64,000 nucleotides of DNA. Origin: Plecoglossus altivelis (Eukaryota > Chordata > Actinopteri > Osmeriformes > Plecoglossidae). Positions 1-14,600 of this stretch are shown in pieces. The DNA lies in contig BROE01000025.1 of assembly GCA_036571765.1 (NCBI GenBank), positions 4,348,222 through 4,412,221 on the forward strand. The letters run 5' to 3'. The notes beneath the pieces were generated by a model. The model had not been told where the DNA came from. It was given only the letters and a program-made list of their open reading frames with translations, and did no database searches. Both the position numbers and the translations under genes were made by a program. Position 1 is the stretch's first letter, and the number at the start of each line of letters is the position of its first letter.

Positions 1-3000
1 ACCCAGCTACTGGCAGAGAGCTTGACCGACTGACACTGTGGTGGGAAAGGAAATGTGGAGCCGGTGTTCTTTACCAATGAACACCTGATGCGTGATGAAG
101 TCGTTAGCCGAAGCCAAATGGCTGCGCTCTCCTGGCGTCTTCCAAAAACATGACCTTCTCTTGTTTCACCACGCAGACGCGTCCGTTGAATTGATCTTAT
201 CACTGTTGACTGTGGGTTGAAATTTACGGGGTCCAATACCTGACTGCAAAGTCTTCCGATAGCATAACCTCCAGCCGTATCCGTCTGGCGACGTGACAGA
301 TATCCTGAGTGTGGCGTCAGGAGCGCGGTACCGTGACGTGTTTGCCTTACGACAAGGATATGAGACCTGCAGGACAGAGCGGTGGTCCTTGGAGGAAAGC
401 CAATTCTTATACGGTGTGAATTTGAAGATAGTTCAAAGAGCAGTGAGACATGAGCTTAAAAGGCTGCAATGCAGCAGATGGAGTGTCAGTGTTGTTGTGT
501 GCCATGCGTAAATAGTGTCAATCGCACAAATGGAACTTATAGTTCTTTGTCATGTTATGTGGTGTGGATGAATTCCAGATGAAAGGATGGAAAGGGATGA
601 TTGCTTGCAGAAAGGAAATGACTTCTGTCTGCTGCAATTACCTAGACAGTAGGCATCCAGGTTTAAGAAACAAAACAGAGACACCATGATAACCAAGGCA
701 AACGGAAACCTCTGGAACAAAGGTATCGAAGGTGCCGACACGGAACGTGCTGTGGTCTGTTCCTAGAGATATGACATGCCTCGCTTCCATTCCAGTTTAT
801 CTTGTTTATCTTGTGGCTGATGATTATCCTTGTAATGTGGGGGACGCACAAGTCTGCTCCCTGTGAAGACTCCAACTTTGACGCGTTCATGTTAAAGCAG
901 CCCCCAAAGCCATTTATATCCCATTGAGGAGGAGATCTATGGAATGCAGGCTTGAGTAAGTTTCCTTTGATGGGTTTGCTGTCTACATGCAGTTTGCCTG
1001 TCTCCTTTTCATTATCTCAACCTTGATTCCATCGGCGGAAATTTCTCTTTGGGGGTTGTTGCAGGCGCATGGATTGAAAGCAGCTTTGGGCAGATTGAAA
1101 GTGTTCTTGATAATGAAAGTATGCATTACAGAGAAGTCTGAGGTCTAAAAATAATAAAACAATACGGAGGAAAGTTTGGGGAGAATTGAACTTTCAAGAA
1201 GTTTCAATGCTTTTCTAACACCACGCAGGTGTGACAGGATATAACTAATGGTCCAAAGTGTGCATTTGTATTTAATTGATTCAGTTTGCCAAACATAGGC
1301 TTTTTTAAAGTAGGCCTAGGCTGAGCTAACATTGATAGCATACAGTAGTGGTATCTACATGTGATGTCGACTCTCAGCTCTAATGCGGCTGCCTGCACCC
1401 TGTGTCAGCACCTGTGCTCAATGCTTCCCATTCAAACCAGCAACAGAGAACACACGTGTGTCACAGCTGAGCTCCCTTCTGTATCCATGACCCCCACACT
1501 TCTCTACTCAAGGTTTGTTCTACATCAGATGAGAGGCGAGTAAGAGGGGACCTTGATGTGGACTGTTATACAACAGCCACTCCAAGAACGCTTAATGGAT
1601 GAAAAGTGAAGCGTGTCGTTGGATTGTAGTCATTGTAATGCCCATTCTTCTGTTGGAGTTCTCTGTCAAGGCCATGGAGGACGGTGATTCGGATATGGCT
1701 GCGTTGAGGAGGGCTCTTTGTAGACATTAGATGTCCGCCACAATGTAAAAATTCTTGCCTTCAAGCGTATAACGGCGTGTATATAACAGTGATGTGCCAC
1801 AGGCTCCTGTCGGTCTACAAGTTGTGATTCCTTTTTTTTGTCTGTTTAATATTAATACTGAAATTCTGATTCAAGTTAAACATACTTTATTTAAACTCTA
1901 CTTTTGGTCGTATAGCGGCTTAGTCATTCTGACATGTGAGGCGTCTTAACTTTCACATCTACAGCGTAGATAACTGGTATTGTGTATCAAAGAAAGCTAA
2001 TAGCCACACGCTTCACAGCCTTGCTGTAATTAGAAGCTGCTGTAAGATATTGTCTTGAGACGTGAGCATTAAATTGGATTCCCATGGCTGCTCCCCCACA
2101 GTGAGGGGATACAGTATAGTGTCGGTTTGAGCCAGTCTCAGTCATACAGACACGTTCAATCCAGATGATTTGCCTGTGTCTGCCCTGGGGTGTAAAAGGT
2201 GTACTGTTAATACAGTACTACACCAGTCAGTTCACTTTTCAGCCATGAAATGTAAAGGTCACGATGCACCCTGTGTTCATCCATGCCGCAACAAAGGTCC
2301 GTGAACCTAATCAAACATCCCCACCCCACATATCAAACATTCATGTGTGCCTACAGCCAGAACACCAGTCCAGATATTCACTTAAGACCACAGGCATTTC
2401 ATCTGGAATTGAAGACATTTGCAAAAATTTGGAAATGTGCCTGGTGGGGTTTTGCAAAAAGGAAAAATCGAATTAGTCTATCATACTCATAAAACCTAAC
2501 TTCCCTGCATGGCACCGGAGCCGCCTCACATTTCGAAGACTTCTGTCGTCTTCTGAGCCATTATCACTACTGTTCCGCAGCACCACAGCGGTACTCTCAC
2601 TTACAACTGTTCTGTTCACCATAAATCTTCCACAAATCTAGAAAATGCTTGGCTGCCATTAAATGAGACTGCTAGACTCAAAATAAACGTGTGGACAGAC
2701 ACATTTCTTCCAATTCTCCTTGTATTCCTCACTTCCTGTTTTCCTGTTCACTCTTTGATAGTCCCATTCAGTCAGGAAAAAACCACTGGACTGTGTCAAA
2801 GACGCCAACATTCAATATAATGTTTTTAAAGGCGCTGTTACCTCTTATTGGTGTCGTCGTTGAACCAAAATATCCTCGCCCTTCCTACCTCTTGCTCTCT
2901 CAGACACAAACCCCTGACTGAATGCAACAAATATAGTTTGAGAGGTGGGCATCGTCAGTCTTGCTTTACTGTCACTTAAAATCTATTCAGCACCCTTGTT

Positions 3001-4282
3001 TTGGAAAACAGAACAACTTCTAATTTGCATAGGCTTTAGTGATTTTGTCTTCCTCTGAGTTTCAACAGCAGTGGCCTCCTTATGTCTGTCGACAACCCCT
3101 GCTGTCATCTAGTCTGTTATTAGACAGTGTTTCAGGTGATAATCAAGGTAATCTTCCGCAAAGCGAAACAGCGTCTGTGAGGAGATGCCTGGTGTGGCAT
3201 CTTTCAGAATCGGTAGAACAACTGATGCTTCCATGTCATTGGCATTTCACATGAGGGAGAACAAATGGCTCGAAAAATGTCAAGATAAAAGTCAAGGAGC
3301 GGCAGGGACGACAGTTCATAAGAGGCGGCTCTGGACCAAGAGCCACGGAGGCGGGAGGGTGGAGGACTCAACCAGAACAGGCAGGACGGCCTTTTGCAGG
3401 CAGCCGTGGGATAGTAATTCCCTCCCGGTCCTGATAAATCAAATCTTTCCTCGACTCTTCTCCTAAGCTGTCTTGTCTCATAAAAGACCTGGCATCGCAC
3501 GCTGGCTGGAGAAGGCGCCAATGTCACAGTAAATATTCAAAGCGACACGCGCAAACAGGGGGGTTGGTCACCCCATCCAGACGATGACCTCTATCAGTAT
3601 GCAAATCAGAGGAATTGATGCAATTGTCAGTAAGCGGGTGGGAAGCCTGTGCAACACTGGCGCCAGGATGTTCCTGTAGTAAAAAAGACTATCTAAAGAC
3701 GCTCTCTTTTCCCCCAGCTAGCGGGACCTGCATTATTTAAATGTTTGTGATTAGATAGGCTACACTTGGAGCTGCCATCTGCTGGACAGAGTCGAGGGGG
3801 AAGGAGGTTTGAGCAGCGCTTCAGCTAGCCTGCTTTCCGAACTGAGGCCACCGCGTGTGCGGACGCGGTGTGCGGCTCACAGATAGCGTTGTGCTGGCAG
3901 CAAGGGCAGGGACCACTCCCATCGCTGGATTTGACCGCTGACTTGACCATTCGGTCCTCTGATTGCTCCGTCATTTGACTGTTCATGACATGAAGTGGGG
4001 GGGCGTTGCCGGGGAGGTGGATGAGCTGAGAGCGCACCGATATCAAGTTGCTGCTGATGACCGTTCATCTTGTTCTCTTACCATACAATTGGAACGCAAA
4101 CCTCTCTATCATACCCTTCTGTCATGTGCTAGGGTGGTTGTGAGTGGGAGGGTGAAAGCAGGGGGAGGAAAGCAGGATTGAACAGAAATAAACAACCAGT
4201 GGCAATTTATGATACATTGACCTGGAGCTTGTATTTGTTGTTCAGGAAGTTACCCTCTTAAGAACACACCAGAACAGTGAAC

Positions 4283-4306
4283 CATGATCAAACTTTTTTG
4301 ATCATG
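4283..4306. repeat. Short perfect hairpin, 10-bp arms
   Basis: CATGATCAAA is followed by a 4-nt spacer (CTTT) and its exact reverse complement TTTGATCATG. It is small enough to occur by chance in a window this size. Confidence 0.7.
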
Positions 4307-5511
4307 CTTGCTTCATTTACACACATGGTTTTTACTTAATTAAAACCCCTCAACGTGATTTATGCAGCAACACGGCACTGCCCGAAAAATACACAATGGT
4401 ATTGTCTCTGTGAGCAATGGGAGGTCTTAGAAAGGAGTGCAACCAAAAAGCTAGAGCATGCCCAACATGTTCTACTCAGACTCCTTTAAAAGTAACAATA
4501 ACACAGCTATGCTTTAAAAAACCCTGATCCTCTCAAATCCTCTATTGGCCACTAAGCTTGCTAAACCATTAGTCTCCTATCAACAAACTCGTCCCAGCTC
4601 CTGTTTGTCAGGGGGAAAGCTGATGCTGACCCCACTTCTTCAGGTGTCTTCTGGGAGCTGTAGTCATTGATTGGTGTTAGTCTTCTTGGCCTCCCTGAGT
4701 GGGCTTGACCCGAGGGGATGAAGATGGCACACCGCAAGCGGCTACAGGGGCCCTTCGGGGACTATCAGAGTAAAACACCATGGACGACCCCTTCTGTGAT
4801 TGGTTGTTGTGCTGGTCGGAAGGCAAGAAGCTAATAAGCAGACTGGGTTGAGCTTGGATCTGACGAACAGGCGAGGCAGCAACACAGCCTCCTGCAGCTG
4901 GTCCACAGCATGGGGTGTGGAACGTTGCTTGAGATGCACACGATGCTAAAGAGTAACAGGCAATTTATCCTGATTATTACCACGGGGTGTTTCTTTTTAG
5001 GCGAACGGCTCAGCGCATTCTGCAGGTACCTCGCTGCATTCTGTTTATCCGCTGACAGCATTCTGATGGGTCTTAACAATGAAAGACCGATCCACCAAGG
5101 ACTGATTAGGGCCCCTGAGTTTGAGGTTTTTCTGCTCCATACTGGGAGTGTGGAGGCTCACCAAAGACAGAAAGCTGTGTGTGTTTGGCTCCAGAGAGAG
5201 AACCCATTGTGTGACTGGCGACCATTACAACCCCCCAACACAGCCAGTCCAGAGTTCAGCCAAAGGACACTGTGCAGTTGCGAGCCAGCACATTGTACGT
5301 TCCAAGACTCGTAAAGACTCCAAACGTACTATCAAGGCAAAACTACAGAGAGCACTGCAAAAGCAGCGGGAGAATCCAATACATAAATCATAGTCTACAA
5401 ATGTTCCTCCAGATCAAATGTAAATGGCTTCTCTTTTTTGTGCACTCCATGGCAACTTGGAATAAGAATAGGAATCTCCAGTATCCCTCATCCACCATCC
5501 TAGAAAGCTCA

Positions 5512-5530
5512 GGGGGGCGGGGGGGGGGTG
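5512..5530. repeat. G-rich run
   Basis: A run of G residues interrupted once by C lies inside ordinary sequence and continues into GTGTACC. It could form a G-quadruplex on the plus strand or simply be a mononucleotide slippage site. Confidence 0.7.
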
Positions 5531-6640
5531 TACCAGAGGGGGGAGAGGTGTACCGATTAGCTATCTGGGTGATTGTTGGTCCACCTGTGTCACGCTTCAG
5601 CGAGGTGCCAGTGAGCAGCTCAACAGTGCCCAGGTGCTCGCCGCACGCCCCTCAGCTAGAAGCAGGCTGTGAAAACAAATCGCCCTTCCCGCATGGTAAG
5701 CAGCATTAGCAAATAGTCAGGAACGTATCCATTTCACTTCAGGAAGCCATTTCTTTGGTTCGAGGAGCATGCAGGCGTCATTTTGCTTCACTTGTGTCCT
5801 GGCAAGTGATGTGCGTGACGCCTCAAAAGACGCTTAGGCTCTCACCGCACATGAAAGCAGGCCTGGATTCATGCTGCTTCAACCTTCTCAGTCACAAATT
5901 TTTAATAACGGGGGATGACAGGGTTCCTCTGCCGGCGTCAATTATGAATGATGAGCTTTTATCTTGGCCCTGCTAATTAGGTGAGCTGGTGCTGCACGCT
6001 CGCCAAGCCGCACTCCAGTTCCTCTCTTTGGTTTACGAAGGATACCTGAATATAGGCTTTTTTGTCTGGAAAGTAGGGAAGATCAGGTGAGACCAGCAGA
6101 AATTTTGGGGGTTTAAACGAGTTTAACTCTAATTCATCAATAATAGAGCTGAAAAAGAGCTGCCTATCCTATTGTAGGTACACTACAAGAGGTTGGAACA
6201 TCAAGAGGAAGCTGAAAAAAAGCGATTCATCCACTTTTGACTGTAAAGGGAATATATTAAAACCTGATCTCAAGTACAATTCATCTTTCCCGGCCATTAT
6301 TTCAGTGACCGCTCAGTGAGGACAGGACATCCGACTGTGACATTATACATTCCCTGCGATATAGGATTGCATTTGAGTGCATCTCGGTTCTGACATGAGA
6401 GAGCAGGTTGGTGTTGGAGGAGAAGAGATCTCGGGTCAAACGGACTGGATCCAATTAGCAGCTGTGACAGGGAGCCCGTGACAAGTGGGAGCCCCGTCTT
6501 GGCTGCCAATGCCCGACCCAGAGTCCTGGAAGGAGGGAGGAAGAGAGTGGAGGAATACAGAAGAACAAACGAGTCACGACTCCCAGAGAACACCCACCAG
6601 ATTCTCATTAGGAGACAGCCTCTGCCTCCCACACATGGGG

Positions 6641-6775
6641 GAACACTCTCTCCTTCCTCCCTCCCTCCCACCTTCTTTTCCGCCTCTCTTTCACTCCACA
6701 ACTCCCCCCTTCGGCTGTTCTTTCCTCCCCCTCGCTTCCTTGTCTCCATCTCTTCTCCTCCTCTTCTTTTTCTGA
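6641..6775. repeat. Polypyrimidine tract
   Basis: About 135 bp of mostly C and T on the plus strand, built from CTTCC, CCTCC and TCTC variants with a few interruptions. The overlapping ORFs in both strands are low-complexity products of this tract, not genes. Confidence 0.8.
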
Positions 6776-8889
6776 CTAAGGATTCCTCTGTATGCGCCAC
6801 TGAAGCATCATCTTATACCAGCCGCACGTTGACACAAGAAACTGTCTTGTCATTTATTGGAACAGCATTTAAAATCGGACTTCTTCAGGCTTGGAAGAAC
6901 AAAGACCTGCATCTGTTGTGTTGGTTCCCCCTTTCTAACTGCTACATATATGCACCTGCACAACCCACTTAAGCTATATTGCTCTATTTGAGATGGGCCA
7001 TTTAAAAAGTAAAATACCATCAATGTTTGATGAACAACGATGCCAATGTTTGATGTTTGGTAACCTCAGGGTACAGTGTCTCAGATGCTTCCGAAACCTC
7101 CTCTAATCAACTCAGACTTCCAATTCCCCAAAGCTGTCCACCATTTCAAAACTTCTTTCAAAATTTCTTTTTTTTTAAGTCATGCAAGACAAATTGCGGA
7201 GGACAGTTTGGAACTAATTTACCTGTAGTAATACATATTCAGCAGGTTTCTAATGAGGTGTTGTTCGCCAATGTCAGCCCCCCAGTACCTGTTAGATGGC
7301 CTGGATAACACACCCAGAACAGAACAGATCGCAGAACAGAACTGTCAAAGGAAAACCAACAGTACCTGTTTCATTACTTTCAAATATGTTTCATGGAAAA
7401 ACAATCCCCTTTTTACAGAGATATGAAAAAGATTTGACGGCACCTATCACACCACTGGATCTGAAGGCCCAGACCGCGTGGAGGAGAAGAGCGGATAAGT
7501 GTTCCACTGGAGTTTTTTTGTCTGGTTTTAGATAAGCTTCATTTGATCCCCCTGTGGGCGGACAACCAGGGGAGCTCAAATAGGAACCCTGGCTGTCTTT
7601 TAGTGCCCTGGATGTCATGCTGGATGCTTAAGAGAAAAAACAAGCCTGGCCTAGCTTATTTAGAGTAGGTGGACAGAACAGGTAACCTGTGACTTCACAG
7701 TAAGCTACATTCATACAACAGCTTTACTGTACGTTGCATGTATGGTGAAGAACCAGGACATCATGATTCAGGAACACAACCATGTTTGCACTCCAGTTCT
7801 CTTGGCCCCCAACTAAACGTTCCGAGTGGTCTGACTGCGAAAATGGGTGGTCTTTTATCCGAAGGAGACTTGAGTGAGATACTGTATGTGGCCAAAGTTT
7901 GGGCGGGCAGGCTGGCGCTTGAGGACGGATCGCTATGACTGGTGTGAGGCAGGAACTGGTCAAACCACTGAAGTGTTAAATCACTTCAGCCTGGTAGATA
8001 ACAAGTCTTTCTCACTTAGCCATCCTCATTATGGCTTTCTTGAAGCCACAGACCTTGAAGGACTCAGAGCATACATAGAATATGTGATGTTGTACTTGCA
8101 CTATCTGTTATCACGACCAAGTCATCCTAATATAAAGTTGTGCTCCACGCAGAAGTTCTGGAAGGAAGTCATTTTTTATCTAGGCACCCTTGTAATGTGT
8201 ATGAAAGTTATTCTTTGAACATTTTATTTAACTGGACAAAGCTACAGTGTTGGACCTACCCCATAATACATTACTCCAGGCCTATTACATTTCAGTTTAA
8301 TTAAATACAATGATCTATACTTATTAGCTAACTTACTAGCTAACTGAAAAGACATGAAACCCAAATTATAGAATATATTTTGTAGACCGGCATAGAATAT
8401 TAAGTTTCTATTGTACTAAGTAAAGTTATCCTGCTAATAGTGCGCACACAGAGATGCGTACACGCTTGTCCACACACACATCTATATGTGCTGAAGAACC
8501 CTCTGAAATTACAGCGACCCATTGCTGCCCTCACCATTAATGTGGAACCAATAATTAAAGCACCCTTCAGCCTGTCTGAGACCAGACAAGAGGGGGCATT
8601 TGATGTTACAATGAGGAGCAGCTGAAAGGCCGGGGAGTGCAGGGAAAATGCTAACCTGCTCAATCGACACTGACAGAGTCTCCTCCGCTACAAGGCCAGG
8701 CTTTTTAGTCTTGTTCAGCATAGTCTCACACTAGCTAGTCCTCCTTAAAAGGCTGAATTACTTATCATGTTCCGTAATACAGTTTTAAGGGATCCATAGG
8801 TGAAACTGATTCCACAAATAAAAGACAACTTGCTATCCATCCAGCCATGAAGCTACTCACAGGGACTTCAGGTTGTTTCAAAAAGTCTG

Positions 8890-8927
8890 GCTAAACTTTA
8901 GATTTTGTGGTGGACTATCCCTTTAAA
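8890..8927. mobile_element. Possible terminal remnant of a fish DNA transposon/MITE
   Basis: Read on the minus strand, the segment begins TTAAAGGGATAGTCCACCAC and continues into an A-rich stretch. This resembles the TTAAAGGGATAGTTCACCC-type ends of a MITE family very common in teleost genomes. A partner end is not clear: TTTTAAGGGATCCATAGGTG near 8785 is a weak candidate. The family assignment is from memory. Confidence 0.4.
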
Positions 8928-11604
8928 TTCTGTTGCCCGCCAAGGAAACTGGTGATGCTGGAGGAGAGCTCTTCAGAGGGGGAGATTGGACCACTGTTCT
9001 CATCATCCCAGAGCCAGGGGTCAGGGTTTAAACACTAATCCTGGAGGAGATGAGCAGGAAAGAAACATCCAGTCAGACTTGCTCTGCAGATTGGAGTCCC
9101 TCCTTTTGACACACACTGATGTCCACTTTGCAGAAGTTACAAGGTTTGGGCAGAAGGAGAAAACGGAACTGGGAATCGCCTAGGTCCTCTTAGTACGCCT
9201 GGCAGGAACGATGGGGGTCAGAGACAGCGGTTAAAAGGAATTCTAGATCCACGTGGAAACAGGCAGGGTATCAGTCCACATTTCAAAGTCAATCTGTTTG
9301 AATCCAATCAGACCCAAACTCCTCTGTATCACCAGACACGGACACAGGTTTGATCATAGATCACGGGTTTGATGCACTTTGGTCCCTTGTGTTTGACGCT
9401 CGTGGGGAGAAAAAGTGTTTGTTCTTGTCAGGCGGGGAAGCACCAGTGAGAGGGAGAGAACAGAGACAGCCTGGGGTATCAGCGGCAGTTTAATTACTGT
9501 TTTGCTGTCGCGGAGATAATTCAGTGAAATTATGGAGAGCTGTTGTGAATGAGATATCCTTACACGGCTTACCAGCCGCGTCTGTCTCAGCACCACCAAC
9601 GGGCCCCGACGCTATCCTGCCCCTTTTAACAGCACCGACATGCTGCTTGCTGGATGAACCGTCGTCCTGTTACACAGGCTATTATCACTGGGCATGGTTC
9701 TCATGTTCCGATGAATTGTCTTCACTGGTTAATTAACAGAAGAAGTCGGATAAGTTCCGCACAGTCTTCATTTTCCTTTAGAAGAAAGAGATCCATAGCT
9801 ACGTGGCCAATCTGGGTTCCAGTTACTGGAATATTGAGCAAATACCATCCATTAAACACCCAAGCATGGCTGCACACAAAAGCATTTGTTCACTGAATGA
9901 AAAGCCTTACCAAGCAATTACAGAGGGAGCACGCGCACACACAAAAAACAAAAAATACTTGATTTCTTTGTTCTCTGGATAACTGGATGAACAAACTAGC
10001 TTTTCTTGGGTCGTGTTGAAAATGTGAAACCGGCGTCCCACCAATTCTGTTGCGCGAAAGCAAACCTTAGCAAAGTCGATTCAAGCAGACTAACATAAAG
10101 CTACATCACTGTGGCCTTGCCGTGATCCCCATTCACAAACCAGCAGTGTGATGGCTAAGTGACAACCTCAGACACAAGACCTCATTGATTCTGAAACCTA
10201 AAATAAATTAAAGATAGCCTAAAGATGATACAAATATTGTGTAGTGCACATACATTCTCTAAGGTAAATTTATACATGTGCAATTTCTGAAATGCCCATC
10301 AGACATACCTTCTCTGTGTAGTTTGAAATGAATGCATGAGGATATTTCAAGATTTGTTTCACATGCATCCCGAGGTAACAAAACACATACTATAGGGAAT
10401 GCTGTGAAACCTTCCTACAGGCACACTTCTCCTGGGAATGACAGACTCACCACACCACAGAGGAGAAAGGAAGGGACAGTTTAATCACACGGCCAAACGC
10501 AAACATTCTGATGCATTCTGGGAGATGTTCCTAGCCCTAGAACACTTTGAGCAGGAATATGTTATCGTCCATGACAGCTTTTGTGTCCCTTGAGGTCCAA
10601 TTACTCAGCGTGTGAATCCAAAGTCCAAGCAACTGGCTGGGAGATGTGCTGTGTTAGGCAGGTGTGATGAGAATGTCCATTGATGGCCTTACAATAACAT
10701 TCGGCTCACTGGCAGAAACTGAATTGCATCAGTCTTAAGGTCAGGGTATGACACCTGATGTTTGACGAGAATCGCAGCGTGTAATTAGAAAAAGAGGGGC
10801 AAAGTAATTCCTAGTAGTTCAAACATGGTCCATCACAGTGCACAACCTGAACTAACTATTCTCTCCGGTATGTATTTGAAATTGTCAAATGAGTGTACTT
10901 GTTAAATGAGTATTAAATGATCACATCTTCCATCATTGGACAAATGGGAATGTATTCAAGCGAGACCCTTCATAAACACTATTAGGTGGAGGAAATTAAA
11001 CAAGCTTCTATTATTGTAGTTGGCTTAATCGAAAGGTATTTGATAACATCACATGGACTTTTCAAGCTGTGAGCCTGCAAACCATGTTTGTCTTTTAACT
11101 TGCTGTTGTGTTCTTTATATGGACTGGTGGCAAACTGGAGACCATTTTTCCAAGGGAAGTGGGTGTGTTTGTTCAGCGCAAAATGTTTTTGCAATTCTAC
11201 TGGGTGGAGCCAGCCAGGCCCTAGCAACCTCTCTGGCTTGAAGGTCAGCCTGTGAAAGCCAGATGACACACTGGCTTCAACTCTTTTCCCCGTCATCCAT
11301 TTTGGCAAATGGCAGGAGCTGGCAGATCAATCAGGGCCTGTCCAAAGGCCAAATAGCTGCCCAATGTTTCGTATCGACTGCTTGGATTATATGGGCTCAC
11401 CCTGAACACTCTCCATGTGATTTCACCATCACTCTTGTCTGTATTTCAGAATAACAAGGTGACATGCATGTGTCTGTCTCTGTGTGTGTGCATACACAGT
11501 CCTGCTTGATACAGTGTCTATCTGCCATGTACTTGTGTATAGATATGGGCGAACTCTTCATTTGTGTCCATTTACAGTCAGATCTACTAACACTGTGGTG
11601 CACA

Positions 11605-11682
<78 letters not shown>
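11605..11682. repeat. (CTGC)n tetranucleotide microsatellite
   Basis: About 19 uninterrupted copies of CTGC, followed by a CT-rich tail (to about 11,710). The ACLPACLP-type peptides read through it are translation artefacts of the repeat. Confidence 0.97.
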
Positions 11683-11683
<1 letters not shown>

Positions 11684-14600
11684 TCTTTCCATCGACTCTC
11701 TCTCTACTTTTCTGTCGTTCCTCTGCTTTCCTTACTGTGACATTGTAGACTGCAAGGTCTCCCCAGGGACACAGGCTTTCATTGTTAATGGCTGTTGAGT
11801 CATTCTCTAATGACCTCTCCAGAACAGCTCTCCAGTATGGTTTGAATGTTGATCCAGAAAAAGATAGCTCCAGGGAATATGGAAATACGAATGGAAATAC
11901 GATTAAAAAAAGGTTTTAAAAAATGAATGTACAAGAATGATTAAATTAAATTTTTTATTTCCCTACCACATGCTGAGAACTTGATTTGAATAAAGTTCTC
12001 AGCTGCTGAATATACGTACATATCTAGCTCTGGGATGTGAAAATCCTATAGCTGTTTAGGTGTTGGTGTGCCATATTTCTGATGCACCAGTCTAACACCT
12101 GGAGATCGACTTGCGAACCAGCATCGCAGCTTTCCTGTAATCAACACAGGACACGTGTAACCTGTCACGACTGACTGAATCGTTCATGTTTTTCTAAAAG
12201 GTCTGTTGGGTCTCATGTACCACATGAACGCATCATTGTATCCAATCCCAGTGGCTCCAGGTGATGTAGCCTTTGTAAATCGAATGTAGGATTCCATACA
12301 ACAACATTCCATGCTACCGTATGTGCCAAGGGAGGAATAACGTGCGATGCATATACTGAGCATATGCTCTCTGGCAAGACAATGTATGTGTTGAAAAGAA
12401 GTTATGGTAAAAGTGCAATTTAAATAGAGAAATAGATCCTTGAGCAAGTTTACAGCATGGCCAACTTGAAATTTTGAGGGTAGTATTTTTATATGGCATA
12501 GTACACAACACCACAAAGAAGTAATTGTGCTCAAAATTGATGATCAATAGAAATCCCAGAATCAATTGCAGTATTTATAAGTTCTCATATATATATACAG
12601 TATATAAAAAATATATAGTATAACTTCCAACTTCCCACTCTGGTAATGAAAGTTGGAATATTTCCTGAAAACTGTCTCTTTAGAGCAGCATTGATGTGAA
12701 AGTGGATTGAATGTCAGCTTTTACATATAGGAACCCTTAGTCGTACTTTATCAGCTAAACTCCAGATCCACTTGCTGACAGACCATTTCCCTCCATTAAC
12801 AGTGAAAGGCTCCAGTACACTGATACACTAACCTCTCCTCTTCCATATTTCTCGGCACAGATTCAAATCTTGGCCCCGGCCTCATCTTCGCAAACGCGCA
12901 ATCAATTCCACTTTCTCGTCTTCCGTTTTCTCCCTCGCTCCCTCCAGACTCTGTGCTCAACATGAGGGTACGCACTCCCTTCTATGCAGCGCACACTCCC
13001 CGTGGACTAAGTCAGGTCGACGGAGGGTTGAATGACGAGCTAACAGGATCACTTGTCTCCAGGTTGTGTATGAGTATCCATCTGCACCGCAGAGCTATCT
13101 GAGCCAAATGGGAATCACCGTGTCATGGCTGTGTTGCTGTCTGACGGTCTGTGAGAATGCAGCCTACCCCCAACGTCTCTCCTTGATGCCATCCCTTACC
13201 TTTATCGTGAGCTCACATTGCCTAATTACATTTTCCCCCTGTTATCTGTTGAAGACAAAGAGATATTAGACATTATTACCAGTGGTTAATCATCAGCTCT
13301 TTAAAGGCAGTCCTCTGGGAGACATCACCCTATCTAGAGACCTCTGGATAAATCGGACTAATTTCTCACAGATTATACTCCATAATTCCTGAGCCATTAT
13401 GGCGTCTCCTACTCACTTTCCACGACCATTCGTCACAGCATTTGTTCCACAGGCATCTTAATGGGTTCTAATACTCCACCGCTGGCCGCAAATCAAGAAC
13501 GCTCTAGTCTTTTATGTTTCCTTCCTCCATGTGTGCCTGCCCGCTGCCCGGCGGACGCCCTGACGTTCTGCGCTGGGCTGTCACCATCTGGGAAATCACA
13601 TAAACTGCTTGAATAAATAAACGCTCTTCAATCATCTCCAAGCTGACATGGTGTAAAATGCCTCATTAATGGTTTAATGAATCGCAATGCAGGGGCGTCT
13701 TCTCCCTCCTGACTGGACGCTGTTTATGAGATGTCACTTTTATTGATCCGGCGGCTGCCTTTTGATATACAGGCCCCATCTAATTGCACTCAGCGAGACT
13801 TTTTATGGGGGTTCTGGGAAGAACGTTTATTGGGGGCTTTCTCAGGACTCCTAAGGTCATGTGACTTCCAGTCATTTGGTTCTTGGTATGAAATGGTACC
13901 TTGCAAAAATAACATCTAGACAGAGAGAACGTACAGGAAGGAGGCTATGTTTAGGATTGTGAATTGTGAAATCATACATTGTGACTGGAACACAATCTGG
14001 CAAAACCAGAAGAGCTCTGGGTTCAGACAGATCGACTATGCTTGTTGAGTTAAAATCATGTTTTGGTAGCCAGAATGATTGAGTTTGCCATCTGACGTAA
14101 CTCAGCTTTACAATAATAGTGCAGCAGACAACCCAACTGTGATACACAAGGACTTACCAGTGCTGTACTACTGTGAAATGGGAACAAAGGGAAAAAAAGA
14201 CTAATGTTCAAAATATAACAAATTTAGTTAAACATCTAGACATTGGCAAGGTCATCCGGGAAACGATGATATGTATCCTGAAGGCAAAGAAGTCCATGGT
14301 TTTTGGTGTTTAAATGGCCTCCCTACTCCCCTCCTCCTGCCATCTCCTCCTCTCCCCCCTGTCACTCACCCTCTACTGAGTAACAGGAGATAATAATGAC
14401 TCCAGCTACGTCACCCATCCCTGCTTGCGGGTGACAGCACTCTGGACATTGTTACTACTAGAAATGCAGAGCAAATCAATTCTTGCCAGGCAGGTTTTGT
14501 TCCAGCTATACACCTATCTCTAACATAGCCAATGAACCAGTCCATTGCTAACACTGATGCTATTCACGAACACTGTCTCAATGATTGTATTGAACTTGTC

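Larger units (their letters stand above)
1..11600. other. Non-coding region far downstream of rtn4r
   Basis: I see no recognisable coding exon on either strand. ORFs here are short and unlike known families. The contents are listed separately: a short 10-bp hairpin (4.28 kb), a G-rich run (5.51 kb), a pyrimidine tract (6.64-6.78 kb) and a possible DNA-transposon end (8.9 kb). The rest (for example 0-4.2, 7.0-8.8 and 9.2-11.6 kb) is AT/GC-mixed sequence in which I see nothing definite. Confidence 0.6.

Noticed and set aside
6297..6972. ORFs of 96-167 aa on both strands
   Set aside because: Driven by the polypyrimidine tract. Low complexity and no recognisable domain.
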